In this document: positions 9,993-19,564 of the stretch, one piece after another
Position numbering within the stretch: position 1 is the first letter of the stretch
Layout of the letters: every line of letters starts with the position of its first letter
Assembly (NCBI GenBank): GCA_012728415.1
Contig: JAAYFD010000025.1
Coordinates: 52,948 to 116,947 of the forward strand
Length of the DNA stretch: 64,000 bases
Source: Gammaproteobacteria bacterium
GTDB lineage: Bacteria > Pseudomonadota > Gammaproteobacteria > Pseudomonadales > Pseudomonadaceae
Direction: 5' to 3'
The notes under the pieces: generated by a model
The model's database searches: none
What the model saw: the letters and a program-made list of their open reading frames with translations, nothing else
What the model was told of the DNA's origin: nothing
Position numbers and translations under genes: made by a program

Positions 9993-10712
9993 GTGGAACA
10001 AAACGCAGTAAAAACGCATGAGTGCACCGTAATTGGCATTAACTGCCTGGGTGCTGAAGTCTATGAGGTTTGCTTGCAGCTGCCAGCGGACACAGGAGTT
10101 ACATATCAGCCGGGCCAGTATCTGATGCTGGCTTCGCGTACGGGTGAATTTAATCCCTATTCGATTGCTTCGGCTCCGGCTGAAGGTGGCATGCTGCGTT
10201 TGCAGATCCTGGCCACGAATGCACCGCCCATGAAGCTGTTGGCCGAACTGCAGAAAGACAAGGTTGCCCGGGTGCAGTTGCCATTTGGCGATGTATGTGT
10301 CGACTTGACTGATGAGCGGCCGCTGTTGCTGATTGCTGCTGGTACTGGCATGGCGCAAATGCACAGTATTCTTGAACAAGCCCGGTTGCAGGGTAGCACG
10401 ACGCCTATTCATCTGTACTGGGGTGCGCGCGAAGTACAAAGTTTTTACTGGCTGTCCGCCTGGAACCAGTGGGAAAAAATGGAACATGTCTATCTGCACA
10501 AGGTAGTCAGCCATGATGACAGCTGGGAAGGGCGTAGCGGCTTGTTGTATGAGGCGGTAATCAAGGACATGCCAGATCTGGCTGATTGCCGGGTGATCGC
10601 CAGTGGGTCGCCCGCCATGGTCTATGGCACGCTGGATGCCCTGGTAGAGCATGGCATGCAGCCGGCACAAATGCAGGCTGATGTATTCAGTTATGCGCCC
10701 CGCCCGGCGTAG
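9993..10712 (+). CDS. fre: NAD(P)H-flavin reductase (Fre/LuxG type)
   Basis: A ferredoxin-NADP-reductase-fold protein of about 239 aa that reduces free flavins with NAD(P)H. The flavin site is in the segment with PGQYLMLA and PYSIAS, and the nucleotide-binding block is LLIAAGTGMAQMHSIL. It resembles E. coli Fre. The start is uncertain: GTG at 9993 gives an N-terminus close to Fre, while another GTG at 9936 would add 19 residues without family support. It is 145 bp downstream of frdD and could share its transcript, but fre is also common next to ubiD in gammaproteobacteria, so the frd operon may have been inserted between them. Confidence 0.85.
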   Translation: MEQNAVKTHECTVIGINCLGAEVYEVCLQLPADTGVTYQPGQYLMLASRTGEFNPYSIASAPAEGGMLRLQILATNAPPMKLLAELQKDKVARVQLPFGDVCVDLTDERPLLLIAAGTGMAQMHSILEQARLQGSTTPIHLYWGAREVQSFYWLSAWNQWEKMEHVYLHKVVSHDDSWEGRSGLLYEAVIKDMPDLADCRVIASGSPAMVYGTLDALVEHGMQPAQMQADVFSYAPRPA

Positions 10713-10879
10713 TGGGTCGCCTGGATCGCTCTGTGAGTTAATGTTGGCGCTTGTGGGCTCCACACTGTATTGCCATGCACCGGCCATACCCTGCCATGGT
10801 TTATTTCAGCAACCTGTGCCGGAGCCTTGGCCATCCGGATTTGAGTCGACTCAACGAGCCGTATAGGCCGCTGGTGCTG

Positions 10880-11410
10880 CTACCGGTCAGATTTGCCCTT
10901 GGCCGTATATTTCTTTTCCATTTCGAGCAGCTTGAGTTTGCGGTCAACGCCCCAGCGGTAGCCGGAGATACCCCCATCGCTGCGTATTACACGGTGACAG
11001 GCGACCGCAAGAGCTACCGGGTTGCTGGCGCCGGCCCGGGCCACAGCGCGTACTGCTTTGGGTTGGCCTATACGCTGGGCCACCTCGCTGTAACTCAGAG
11101 TGCTGCCCAGCGGGATATGCTGCAGTACGTCCCAGACCTTCATCTGGAATTCGGTACCCTGCAGGTGTAACTTCAGCTTCAGCTCGTGGTCCGGCCGGTC
11201 CAGAAAGTCGGCAACTTTCTTCAGAATATCCAGAGTTTGTTTATCCCCGTCTTCCAGCAAATGCTGTTTCGGAAAACGCTTTTTAAGGTCGGCACGCAGC
11301 TCGTCTGTGCTGTCACCAAGCAGGATTGCACAGACGCCCTGCCCGTCACGGGCCACCAGCAGTGCGGCAAACGGGTGACTTTGTACTGCAAAGTGAATAG
11401 AGTCGGACAT
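10880..11410 (-). CDS. ogt: Methylated-DNA--protein-cysteine methyltransferase
   Basis: Suicide DNA-repair protein (176 aa) that transfers alkyl groups from O6-alkylguanine to its own cysteine. The C-terminal domain shows the helix-turn-helix block ending LGSTLSYSEVAQRIG and the acceptor in ACHRVIRSDGGISGYRWG. The residue before the acceptor Cys is Ala rather than Pro, while Cys-His-Arg are intact, so it should be active. The N-terminal half lacks the Ada metal-binding domain. It is convergent with the flavin reductase. Confidence 0.93.
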   Translation of the reverse strand: MSDSIHFAVQSHPFAALLVARDGQGVCAILLGDSTDELRADLKKRFPKQHLLEDGDKQTLDILKKVADFLDRPDHELKLKLHLQGTEFQMKVWDVLQHIPLGSTLSYSEVAQRIGQPKAVRAVARAGASNPVALAVACHRVIRSDGGISGYRWGVDRKLKLLEMEKKYTAKGKSDR

Positions 11411-11500
11411 GGTATAGCCTCCGGAAATTTATGCCTGGGCCTACCTTACTGCTGCAGGCGGCCGCGGGGCAATTCTCTTTGAAGTGTATAGGAGATCATC

Positions 11501-11674
11501 ATGGCTACCTTGCTGGAAAAGCCCGAACCACCCGGCGACTATGATTGTTGTGAAAGTGCGTGTGAGCCTTGTGTCTGGGACTTTTATTATGAAGAGCTGG
11601 CTGCCTGGCAGAAGCAGCAACAGGAGTTGAAAGCGGCTGCCGACGGAATGAAAGATGACGACGGAGACGGGTGA
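11501..11674 (+). CDS. Small oxidoreductase-like domain protein
   Basis: A 57-aa protein beginning MATLLEKPEPPGDYDC. It contains the PxPPxxxxCCxxxCxxCVWDxYxEEL pattern (C16, C17, C21, C24) of the oxidoreductase-like N-terminal domain family. This family is a short cysteine-rich domain, probably binding metal, of unknown role. A good GGAG precedes the ATG at 11501. Its stop is one base before the next start, so the two small zinc-type genes are probably translationally coupled. Confidence 0.8.
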   Translation: MATLLEKPEPPGDYDCCESACEPCVWDFYYEELAAWQKQQQELKAAADGMKDDDGDG

Positions 11675-11675
11675 T

Positions 11676-11894
11676 ATGGCCAAAGGCTGGGGATCGGAAG
11701 ACGCAGCAACCGAGCAGATGCAGGACACGCTGGAGGATGCGGTCAAGCGGGTGCGTAGCCGCCTGCCATCAGGAGTCAGTGCTGAGCACTGCGACGAGTG
11801 TGGAGAACGGATTCCGGAGGGCAGGCGCAGAGCGTTGCCAGGCGTGAGTTTGTGCGTGTCTTGCCAGGAAAGGCTGGATCGCGACGCACGCTGA
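11676..11894 (+). CDS. DksA/TraR C4-type zinc-finger protein (YbiI-like)
   Basis: A 72-aa protein starting MAKGWGSEDAATEQM with a C-terminal zinc finger CDECG...CVSC. N-terminal helix, finger and length match the short DksA/TraR relatives such as E. coli YbiI rather than full DksA, so a ppGpp co-factor role is not implied. A longer frame from 11655 would overlap the preceding gene; 11676 fits the family start. It is convergent with dnrP. Confidence 0.82.
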   Translation: MAKGWGSEDAATEQMQDTLEDAVKRVRSRLPSGVSAEHCDECGERIPEGRRRALPGVSLCVSCQERLDRDAR

Positions 11895-11939
11895 GTCAAT
11901 GGCAAAGCAGCAAGGCCAGGGTATCGTTAATGTCTCTGG

Positions 11940-12140
11940 CTAGCCGGCCACGGGTGGTGTGCGCGGCAACCAGACAATCATGGCCGCGCAAAACAGGGCT
12001 AGCAGGATGACAAACCAGACGAAGCGGGCAATTCCCTTTTGCTTGCGCTTTTCTTGTTCTTTGGGCAGGGCCATGCCGCACTGCTTGCAGTTGGTCAGAC
12101 CGGACGGGTTTTCTTCCTGGCAAAACAGGCAAACGGCCAT
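11940..12140 (-). CDS. dnrP: DnrP-like zinc-ribbon membrane protein
   Basis: A 66-aa protein with an N-terminal zinc ribbon (C4, C7, C18, C21 in MAVCLFCQEENP...CKQCG) and one C-terminal transmembrane helix (about 39-58). Ribbon, basic linker, helix and the WLPR tail match DnrP, encoded next to dnr in Pseudomonas. AGGAG precedes the ATG at 12140. Its function is not established; the context suggests a link to the nitrogen-oxide response. Confidence 0.8.
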   Translation of the reverse strand: MAVCLFCQEENPSGLTNCKQCGMALPKEQEKRKQKGIARFVWFVILLALFCAAMIVWLPRTPPVAG

Positions 12141-12231
12141 GATGCACTCCTTTGATACGCAAGATTGCAGGCGAACAACATAACTGCAGCCATGAGGTAG
12201 CATGCTTGATGGCAATCAAGCACCGGCTGGT

Positions 12232-12921
12232 CTACTCGTAGTTTTCGAGCCGGTCACGGTCCAGAATGCAAATCAGTCGACCTTCTACACGGATAATACC
12301 TTCATGGCTCAGATGATGGATAATGCGGGAGAAGGTTTCTGGTTGAATTGATAGCTGGCCGGCGATCAGCCGCTTGGCAATCGGCAACTCGAAACTGGGT
12401 GTATCACAGCTGCTGCATGAACGCAGGGCCTGTGATAGCAGGTAGCGGATCACGCGGTGCGTGGCGTTTTTTAATGACAGAATTTCGATTTCGTTGATAC
12501 GTGTATGCAGGCGGATCGATAGCGCAGCCAGCAATGCACTGGCCAGCTCCTGATTTTCACGGATCAGTCCCATATAGGCCGAGTTGGACAGCAGCAGCAG
12601 CTGGGTTGGTGCAACCGCCTGGGCCGTTGCGACGTAGTTTTTGGTGTCCATGAACATCATGGCTTCGGCAAAGGTTTTACGATCACCAATGACTTCAAAG
12701 ACTTTTTCTTGCCCGTCAGGGGTCAGTCGGTAAATCTTGATGCTGCCGGAGATGACAAAGCCAAAGTGCTGACAGGGATCACCCTGGCGAAAAACGTATT
12801 CATCCTTGCTGAGGTTGGCCAGCTGGCTTTCTTCCAGCAGCTTGCCCAGTTGGCTTTCGGACAAGGGCTGAAACAGATGGTGCTCCCGCAGGATTCGTTG
12901 ATGTAAGGGATGTGGTTCCAT
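12232..12921 (-). CDS. dnr: Crp/Fnr-family regulator DNR
   Basis: A 229-aa CRP/FNR-type regulator: cyclic-nucleotide-type sensor domain (about 15-135), long dimerisation helix, and C-terminal winged helix with the recognition region near IQPETFSRIIHHL. It lacks the N-terminal cysteine cluster that binds [4Fe-4S] in FNR/ANR, which places it in the DNR/NNR branch that senses NO through haem. In Pseudomonas DNR activates nir, nor and nos genes; none are in this window. Adjacency to dnrP supports the call. Target sites would be TTGA-N6-TCAA, as found upstream of nrdD here. Confidence 0.88.
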   Translation of the reverse strand: MEPHPLHQRILREHHLFQPLSESQLGKLLEESQLANLSKDEYVFRQGDPCQHFGFVISGSIKIYRLTPDGQEKVFEVIGDRKTFAEAMMFMDTKNYVATAQAVAPTQLLLLSNSAYMGLIRENQELASALLAALSIRLHTRINEIEILSLKNATHRVIRYLLSQALRSCSSCDTPSFELPIAKRLIAGQLSIQPETFSRIIHHLSHEGIIRVEGRLICILDRDRLENYE

Positions 12922-13010
12922 GAACTGCTCTCGAATTAATAACAGCTATTACAATATGGCTGACTTGGAAGAGTAGCACAAACCGCAGCACTTAGAGAGA
13001 ACGCCAATTA

Positions 13011-13562
13011 TTACTGCCAGTTGCAGAAGCAGCCGCTAGCCAGGGTATTGCCCATCGCAACCGGTCGCCCTTGCCGCAAGGCTTCCAGAATTGGCTCTAT
13101 AAAACTGTTGCTGGACGTACAGACCGCGCCTTCACTGTATGGCCCGAAGTAGGCCAGTTGGCCATAATGGTCAAAAATGGCCACAGCAGGGCTGGCAGGC
13201 AGCTGCTCGCTGCCAGTCATGCGGGTGATGGGTTGCATGCGCTGTAGTGGCCCGGGCAGCTGACCGCGACTGCCGCTTTTCTGTACATGGTAAAACTGTA
13301 CGTCATCGGCAAACTCGTGCATGATTTCGGCAAGGTGTTGCTGATTCCCGGCATTGCACGGGCAGGCCGGCTCCCAGAAGTGCACCAGCCGTATGGGTCC
13401 TTCGCCAGCCAATTCATCAGGTAGCTGTAACCCGTTACCCAAAAAAAGCGTATCAGACATGTCAAAGGGGCGAATATAGCGTGCCTGATACCACCATAAA
13501 GCAGTTAGCATGATTGTAATCCAGGTGAGCAGGAGCAGGGTGATAAATGCTTTTTTCTGCAT
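13011..13562 (-). CDS. DUF6436 thioredoxin-like membrane-anchored protein
   Basis: A 183-aa protein with an N-terminal transmembrane anchor (about 7-25) and a periplasmic thioredoxin-like domain. The HFWEPACPCN segment sits where thioredoxins carry CxxC, here as C-P-C. The C-terminal GxCxCxW end is also cysteine-containing. This fits DUF6436 proteins of pseudomonads. Role unknown; periplasmic redox work is an inference. It lies 89 bp upstream of dnr on the same strand. Confidence 0.7.
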   Translation of the reverse strand: MQKKAFITLLLLTWITIMLTALWWYQARYIRPFDMSDTLFLGNGLQLPDELAGEGPIRLVHFWEPACPCNAGNQQHLAEIMHEFADDVQFYHVQKSGSRGQLPGPLQRMQPITRMTGSEQLPASPAVAIFDHYGQLAYFGPYSEGAVCTSSNSFIEPILEALRQGRPVAMGNTLASGCFCNWQ

Positions 13563-13676
13563 GGGTGTAGACAGGGTGGTCAGCTACTACGTATTTTGGT
13601 TGCATGGGGTACACACCCCAGACTGCCATGCGGCCGTCTGAAAGACTAGATGCTAATTGTCGCAGGTATAGATATC

Positions 13677-14624
13677 ATGAGTCAGGTGTTTCCCGCTGCA
13701 CATACAGACTGGATGCAGGCAGACTCATTGTCACCCATTTTTGAGGCCGGACCCGAACCAGACTGGGTTAAGCACTGGAGGGCTTATTACGGGATTGACT
13801 TTTCCGCCGCCAGTGCAGCAGTTGAACAGCAGCTGGGCTCGCTCGATGTTGGTGGCTACCGGCTGGCGGTACAGCTGTATCGTCAACGGCGGACAGAACG
13901 CGGCACCTGCATCGTGCTGCATGGCTATTACGACCACATGGGACTGTATGGTCACCTGTATGGCTGGCTGCTGGAACAGGGATTTAATGTGCTGACGTGC
14001 GATTTGCCCGGTCACGGGCTATCTTCAGGGGCGCGGGCCAGCATAGGTTCTTTTGCTGAATATCAGCACGTACTCAAGGCACTGCATGAGCTGGTGACGC
14101 CCTTACGCCTGTCGCTGCCGGTGCACGTGATCGGCCAGAGTACCGGAGCTGCTATCGCTTTGGAGCTGGCCCTGAATGATTGGCCGCAAGGCCTGGGTCA
14201 GCTGGTACTGCTGGCACCATTGGTCAGGCCGAGAGCCTGGCGGCAGTCCCACTTGCTGTATCAGGGGCTCAAACCGTTTGTGCAGCACATACCGCGCCGG
14301 CGTTCACTCAATTCGGGAGACCAGCAGTTCATTGACTTTTTGCAACAGGACCCATTGCAGGCGCAAGTACTGCCCACGGCCTGGGTTGGGGCATTGGCCG
14401 ACTGGATCCCGCATATTGAACAGGCTGGCCGTTCGGCGGTGTCACCGATTATTGTGCAGGGCGATGCTGACCGTACAGTTGACTGGAAGCATAACCTCCG
14501 GGTGCTGGAGGAAAAGTTTACCAGCCCGCGCGTACAGATTCTTCCGGGCGCGCAGCATCACCTGGTCAATGAACTGGAGCATTATCGCAAACAGGGTTTC
14601 GAGTTCATTGGTCGCTATCTTTGA
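13677..14624 (+). CDS. Alpha/beta hydrolase (lysophospholipase-like)
   Basis: A 315-aa serine hydrolase of the PldB/monoacylglycerol-lipase type. It shows the oxyanion block VLHGYYDHMGLYGHL, the nucleophile elbow GQSTG, a likely catalytic Asp in GDADRTVDW and the His in GAQHHLVNE. No signal peptide is seen. The start MSQVFPAAH at 13677 is preferred over 13650 by position relative to the conserved core. The substrate cannot be told from sequence. Confidence 0.83.
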   Translation: MSQVFPAAHTDWMQADSLSPIFEAGPEPDWVKHWRAYYGIDFSAASAAVEQQLGSLDVGGYRLAVQLYRQRRTERGTCIVLHGYYDHMGLYGHLYGWLLEQGFNVLTCDLPGHGLSSGARASIGSFAEYQHVLKALHELVTPLRLSLPVHVIGQSTGAAIALELALNDWPQGLGQLVLLAPLVRPRAWRQSHLLYQGLKPFVQHIPRRRSLNSGDQQFIDFLQQDPLQAQVLPTAWVGALADWIPHIEQAGRSAVSPIIVQGDADRTVDWKHNLRVLEEKFTSPRVQILPGAQHHLVNELEHYRKQGFEFIGRYL

Positions 14625-14763
14625 CATTTGTATATGGTTCGGTTGACCGCACTGGTACAGCTTATGCCGTTGAGGAGCCGGTATTGCGCTATTAACAACT
14701 GACCCAACGCTCAGGCCGGCTAGCCAGCTGCACGGATCGTCAAGGATCTGTTTATTCAGATGC

Positions 14764-14789
14764 AAAAAGGGGCCGGCAGGCCCCTTTTT
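14764..14789. terminator. Bidirectional intrinsic terminator between the hydrolase gene and serA
   Basis: AAAAAGGGGCC, a 4-base loop and GGCCCCTTTTT form a perfect hairpin flanked by A and T tracts on both sides. It lies between two convergent genes and can end transcription in both directions. Confidence 0.9.
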
Positions 14790-14808
14790 GCTGATCATTC
14801 TTACAGGA

Positions 14809-16044
14809 TCAGTCCGAGTATAGTACGCGGCAGCGCATGGTTCCTTCGACTTCTTGCAGCTTGTTCAGCGCCAGGTCGGAGCTGCCGGCGTCAATGTCGA
14901 TCACCACGTAGCCAACACTATCGTCGGTTTGCAGGAACTGTGCTGACACATTGATGTTGTTGTCAGCGAATACCTTGTTGATTGCCCCCATCACGCCGGG
15001 AATGTTTTTGTGGATGTGCAAAATGCGATGCTTGCCAGGGTGGGATGGCAGAGCCACTTCGGGAAAGTTGACCGAGGATACAGAGGTACCGTTGTCGCTG
15101 TATTTGACCAGTTTTTCGGCAACTTCCAGACCGATATTGGCCTGGGCTTCCTGGGTGGAGCCGCCGATGTGCGGGGTCAGGATGACGTTGTCCAGGCCAC
15201 GCAGCGGGCTGACGAATTCTTCGCCGTTGGCACGCGGTTCGACCGGGAACACGTCCACGGCAGCACCGGCCAGGTGGCCGTCCTTGATGGCAGCGGCCAG
15301 CGCATCGATAACCACTACGGTACCGCGGGCGGCATTAATCAGGATGGAGCCCTTCTTCATGGTGCGAATTTGTTTTTCGTCGATCATCCATTCGGTGGAG
15401 GGCAGCTGGGGCACATGCAGGGAGATGATGTCGGACATGGCCAGCAGCTCGTCCAGGCTGGCAACCTGGGTAGCGTTGCCCAGTGGCAGCTTGGTGACCA
15501 CATCGTAGTAAAAGACTTGCATGCCTAGCGCTTCGGCCAGCACTGACAGTTGAGTACCGATAGAACCGTAACCGATGATGCCGAGCTTTTTGCCGCGCAC
15601 CTCATAGGAGCCACTGGCGCTTTTCATCCACTCGCCGCGGTGACAGCCGGCGTTTTTTTCAGGGATGCCGCGCATCAGCATGATGGCCTGGGCCAGAACC
15701 AGCTCGGCAACCGAGCGGGTGTTGGAATAGGGTGCGTTGAAGACGGCAATACCGCGTTCACGGGCTGCATTCAGGTCAACCTGGTTGGTGCCGATGCAGA
15801 AACAGCCGACCGCGACCAGTTTTTTGGCGCAGGCGAATACGTCTTCGGTAAGCTGGGTGCGGGAGCGGATGCCAACAAAGTGGGCATCGGCAATTTTGGC
15901 TTTCAATTCATCTTCCGGCAGGGCGCCGGTGATGTACTCGATATTGGTGTAGCCCGCTGCATTCAGGGTGTCAATGGCGTTTTGGTGAACACCTTCCAGA
16001 AGCAGAAAGCGGATTTTGCTCTTTTCAAGCGAAGTTTTGCTCAT
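14809..16044 (-). CDS. serA: D-3-phosphoglycerate dehydrogenase
   Basis: First enzyme of serine biosynthesis, oxidising 3-phosphoglycerate with NAD+ (411 aa, as in E. coli). The Rossmann motif is GIIGYGSIGTQLS, the catalytic His is in LTPHIGGSTQEAQ, and a C-terminal ACT domain (about 335-411) gives serine feedback. Bacterial SerA of this type also makes D-2-hydroxyglutarate from 2-oxoglutarate, which explains the divergent D-2-hydroxyglutarate dehydrogenase next door. Confidence 0.97.
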   Translation of the reverse strand: MSKTSLEKSKIRFLLLEGVHQNAIDTLNAAGYTNIEYITGALPEDELKAKIADAHFVGIRSRTQLTEDVFACAKKLVAVGCFCIGTNQVDLNAARERGIAVFNAPYSNTRSVAELVLAQAIMLMRGIPEKNAGCHRGEWMKSASGSYEVRGKKLGIIGYGSIGTQLSVLAEALGMQVFYYDVVTKLPLGNATQVASLDELLAMSDIISLHVPQLPSTEWMIDEKQIRTMKKGSILINAARGTVVVIDALAAAIKDGHLAGAAVDVFPVEPRANGEEFVSPLRGLDNVILTPHIGGSTQEAQANIGLEVAEKLVKYSDNGTSVSSVNFPEVALPSHPGKHRILHIHKNIPGVMGAINKVFADNNINVSAQFLQTDDSVGYVVIDIDAGSSDLALNKLQEVEGTMRCRVLYSD

Positions 16045-16356
16045 GATTTAAACCTGTGTCCTCAGCGAACGCTGCTCAAGGGACGGGATAAAACAAGGAT
16101 GCGAGGGCCAGACGGGTATCTCGACTATTAATACGGTGTTTTATCGCTTTTCACAGCGGTTGTCAGTAATGGTCCGTGAGATGCCGGATATTGGCAGTAT
16201 TGCTGCCGTAAGCCTGGCTGTTCCGGGACGTCTCCGCAAATCGTGAGAGTGCACGATTAACAGGGCGTCCATGCTACCATAAGCGCACTAGAAAATAGCC
16301 AGTCCTGTGAGCTGAAGACTTTTCAGGTTGGCATTGAACGATATGAGAGTAATCCG
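16045..16356. other. Divergent intergenic region serA / D-2-hydroxyglutarate dehydrogenase
   Basis: A 312-bp gap between divergent starts that must hold both promoters. I see no open frame with family character, no strong hairpin and no operator I can name. Confidence 0.6.
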
Positions 16357-17751
16357 ATGAGCGACAACGCCCTGATTGATGAACTGAAAACCCTGCTGGA
16401 TGATGGTAAATTGCTGACGGATTCCGATAGTCTGGCCAGCCATGGAATTGACTGGACCAGGCACTTCTCCCCGGCCCCGCTGGCCATTGCTTTTCCGCGC
16501 AGCATCGAACAGGTACAGGCTGTTGTTTGCTGGGCTAATGAGCGCAAGGTGGCACTGGTTCCTTCGGGTGGTCGCACCGGCCTGTCAGCGGCTGCTGTTG
16601 CTGCCCATGGCGAGGTGGTGGTGTCGTTTGACTATATGAACCAGATTCTCGGCTTCAATGAATACGACCGCACAGTGGTTTGTCAGCCCGGAGTGGTCAC
16701 CCAGCAGCTGCAGGAATTTGCCGAGGAACATGACCTTTACTATCCGGTCGATTTTGCTTCTGCCGGTTCCAGCCAGATTGGCGGCAATATCGGCACCAAT
16801 GCCGGCGGTATCAAGGTCATTCGCTACGGCATGACCCGTGACTGGGTAGCCGGTCTGAAAGTGGTCACCGGCAGCGGCGAACTGCTGGAGCTGAACAAGG
16901 ACCTGATCAAAAACGCCACCGGCTATGACCTGCGCCAACTGTTCATCGGTGCCGAGGGCACACTGGGTTTTGTTGTCGAGGCGACCATGCGCCTGACCCG
17001 CAAGCCCAACAATCTCACCGCGCTGGTACTGGGTACGCCGGACTTTGACTCCATCATGCCGGTGCTGCATGCCTTCCAGAAAGAGCTGGATCTGACCGCG
17101 TTCGAGTTTTTCTCCGACAAGGCGTTGGCCAAGGTGCTGGCCCGTGGCGATGTACCGCCGGCCTTTGATACCGAGTGCCCCTTCTACGCCTTGCTGGAGT
17201 TTGAAGCGGCCAGCGAGGAAGTGATGGAGCAGGCGTTAGGGGTGTTTGAGTACTGTATGGAGCAGGGTTGGGTGCTAGACGGTGTAATGAGCCAGAGCGA
17301 GCAGCAGCTGGAAAACCTGTGGAAGCTGCGTGAATACATTTCCGAGACTATTGCCCACTGGACTCCGTATAAAAATGACATTTCCGTCATCATCAGCAAG
17401 GTTCCCGCGTTTTTGCGTGATATCGACGAAATTGTCGCAAAAAACTACCCAGACTTTGAGGTGGTCTGGTTTGGCCACATCGGTGACGGCAACCTGCACC
17501 TGAACATCCTCAAGCCGGACGACATGGATAAAGACGAATTCTTTGCCAAGTGCGCCACGGTCAACCAATGGGTGTTTGAGACGGTACAGAAATACAACGG
17601 CTCCATCTCCGCCGAGCACGGCGTGGGCATGACCAAACGCGATTACCTGCATTACAGCCGCAGCGCGGAAGAAATTGCCATCATGAAGGCGGTCAAGGCC
17701 GTGTTTGACCCCAATGGCATTATGAATCCCGGGAAGATTTTTGCTATGTAA
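16357..17751 (+). CDS. FAD-binding oxidoreductase, probably D-2-hydroxyglutarate dehydrogenase
   Basis: A 464-aa GlcD/DLD-family flavoenzyme: PCMH-type FAD domain (about 38-220, with GGRTGLSAAAV and GSSQIGGNIGTNAGG) and C-terminal FAD-oxidase domain with the metal-site block WFGHIGDGNLHLN and the closing NPNGIMNPGKIF-type end. Divergent pairing with serA matches Pseudomonas, where this enzyme recycles the D-2-hydroxyglutarate made by SerA and passes electrons to the respiratory chain. A D-lactate dehydrogenase is the main alternative. Confidence 0.87.
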   Translation: MSDNALIDELKTLLDDGKLLTDSDSLASHGIDWTRHFSPAPLAIAFPRSIEQVQAVVCWANERKVALVPSGGRTGLSAAAVAAHGEVVVSFDYMNQILGFNEYDRTVVCQPGVVTQQLQEFAEEHDLYYPVDFASAGSSQIGGNIGTNAGGIKVIRYGMTRDWVAGLKVVTGSGELLELNKDLIKNATGYDLRQLFIGAEGTLGFVVEATMRLTRKPNNLTALVLGTPDFDSIMPVLHAFQKELDLTAFEFFSDKALAKVLARGDVPPAFDTECPFYALLEFEAASEEVMEQALGVFEYCMEQGWVLDGVMSQSEQQLENLWKLREYISETIAHWTPYKNDISVIISKVPAFLRDIDEIVAKNYPDFEVVWFGHIGDGNLHLNILKPDDMDKDEFFAKCATVNQWVFETVQKYNGSISAEHGVGMTKRDYLHYSRSAEEIAIMKAVKAVFDPNGIMNPGKIFAM

Positions 17752-17888
17752 GGTGGGTGTTTCAGTGCGGTGTTGCCGGGCGAGTCGTGTTACATGTCTT
17801 CGCTGCGCAGCCGCAGTACAGCTTCCAGCCAGCCTGCCAACACACCGCCCGGACAAACACCATTTAATAACTGGCAAAGAGAAAAACA

Positions 17889-18557
17889 ATGAGCTACCAA
17901 CATCAATACCAGGACGGCACTAACATCCACTACCCCATGGGCAAGGTGGTTTGTGTAGGCCGCAATTACGCCGAACACGCCAAAGAATTGAACAATCCGG
18001 TTCCCGACGAGCCGCTGCTGTTTATCAAACCTGGCAGTTCGGTGGTGTGCCCGGTCAACGGTTTCATTATCCCGCAGGATCGTGGTGCCGTGCATTTTGA
18101 AATCGAAATCGCTGTGCTGATTGGCAAGCCGCTGTCCAAGCGTCCCTGTGAGGAAGAAGTGCTGGATGCCATTTCCGGTTATGCCCCGGCGCTGGATCTG
18201 ACCCTGCGTGATGTGCAAGACCAGCTGAAGAAAAAGGGTTGGCCCTGGGAAGTGGCCAAGAGTTTTGACGGGGCCTGTGTAATTGCTCCGTTCATTGTCA
18301 GCGATGCGGTAAGTGATACCACCAACATCGATGTGCGCCTCACCGTCAATGGCGAAGTGCGCCAGCAGGGTAACAGCAGTGAGATGCTTAATCCTGTGGT
18401 ACCACTGATCCAGCACATGGCATACATGTTCAGCTTGCAGCCGGGTGATGTGGTACTGACCGGCACGCCCGCTGGTGTTGGGCCGCTGCAATCGGGTGAT
18501 CAAATCCTAATGGAACTACCCGGCCAGAAATACAGCTTTGAAACTTTTGTGCGCTAG
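17889..18557 (+). CDS. Fumarylacetoacetate hydrolase family protein (YcgM-like)
   Basis: A 222-aa single-domain FAH-family protein. The conserved metal and substrate blocks are [14 protein letters not shown], the [10 protein letters not shown] acidic pair and [11 protein letters not shown]. Short members act as acylpyruvate hydrolases or oxaloacetate tautomerase/decarboxylase-type enzymes rather than true fumarylacetoacetases. It follows the dehydrogenase by 137 bp and precedes mutM by five bases, as in Pseudomonas-like gene orders. Confidence 0.88.
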   Translation: MSYQHQYQDGTNIHYPMGKVVCVGRNYAEHAKELNNPVPDEPLLFIKPGSSVVCPVNGFIIPQDRGAVHFEIEIAVLIGKPLSKRPCEEEVLDAISGYAPALDLTLRDVQDQLKKKGWPWEVAKSFDGACVIAPFIVSDAVSDTTNIDVRLTVNGEVRQQGNSSEMLNPVVPLIQHMAYMFSLQPGDVVLTGTPAGVGPLQSGDQILMELPGQKYSFETFVR

Positions 18558-18562
18558 CTGGC

Positions 18563-19375
18563 ATGCCTGAGTTGCCCGAAGTTGAAACGACACGCCGCGG
18601 TATTGAGCCACACTTGCTCAACCAGCAAGTCGAGCGGGTGGTGGTGCGCAATGGTCGCCTGCGCTGGCCGGTGCCGGAAGACCTGGATGTGCGCTTGTCT
18701 GGCCAGCGTATCCGCAAGGTCGAGCGCCGTGCCAAATACCTGCTGATCGGGGCCGATGCCGGCACATTGATCTGCCATCTGGGCATGTCTGGCAGCTTGC
18801 GTCTGGTGCCAGCAGGTACCACACCGGAAAAGCACGACCATGTAGATATTGAGCTGGCCAGCGGTCTGCTGCTGCGTTACACCGACCCGCGCCGTTTTGG
18901 TGCCATGCTCTGGAGCCATGCCCCCCTGTCGCACAGACTGCTGGCCAGTCTTGGGCCGGAGCCGCTGAGCGATGATTTTAACGTGGACGATCTTTACACC
19001 AAAGCCAGAGGCCGCAAGACCGCCATCAAACCGTTCATCATGGATAACGCCGTGGTGGTGGGCGTGGGCAATATTTACGCCAGTGAAGCACTCTTTGCTG
19101 CTGGCATTGATCCGCGCCGCGAGGCGGGCAGCGTAAGCAGGAAACGCTACGCAGTGCTGGTGACTGAAATCAAAAGAGTACTGGCGCGTGCCATCGAGCA
19201 GGGCGGTACCACCTTGAAGGACTTTGTGGGTGGTGATGGCAAGCCGGGCTATTTTCAGCAGCAGCTGTTTGTTTATGGCCGTGCTGGACAGCCCTGCCTG
19301 AAGTGCGGCCGCGAACTCAGTGAGGTTCGACTCGGGCAGCGCTCCAGTGTCTTTTGTGGAAAATGCCAGAGCTGA
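18563..19375 (+). CDS. mutM: Formamidopyrimidine-DNA glycosylase
   Basis: Base-excision repair enzyme (Fpg, 270 aa) that removes 8-oxoguanine and formamidopyrimidines and cleaves the strand. The mature N-terminus PELPEVE carries the catalytic Pro and Glu, RRAKYLL has the conserved Lys, and the C-terminal zinc finger has CLKC and CGKC. It starts five bases after the FAH-family gene and is probably in its operon. Confidence 0.97.
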   Translation: MPELPEVETTRRGIEPHLLNQQVERVVVRNGRLRWPVPEDLDVRLSGQRIRKVERRAKYLLIGADAGTLICHLGMSGSLRLVPAGTTPEKHDHVDIELASGLLLRYTDPRRFGAMLWSHAPLSHRLLASLGPEPLSDDFNVDDLYTKARGRKTAIKPFIMDNAVVVGVGNIYASEALFAAGIDPRREAGSVSRKRYAVLVTEIKRVLARAIEQGGTTLKDFVGGDGKPGYFQQQLFVYGRAGQPCLKCGRELSEVRLGQRSSVFCGKCQS

Positions 19376-19564
19376 GCTGCTGGTCGGACAGCATTGATTT
19401 GAGCTGCTTTGGCCCGCCCGCCTGTCGACTATTCCGCTCGACACACGGACGGAGAAGGTGGTGGCGATTGGACCATATGTGTCGGCCGGTGCTCTGATAA
19501 ACTCCGGATTAACACTGGCTCAAGCCGGTTACCCAATTTCTTGCCAAACAATGGATTAGCAGAC

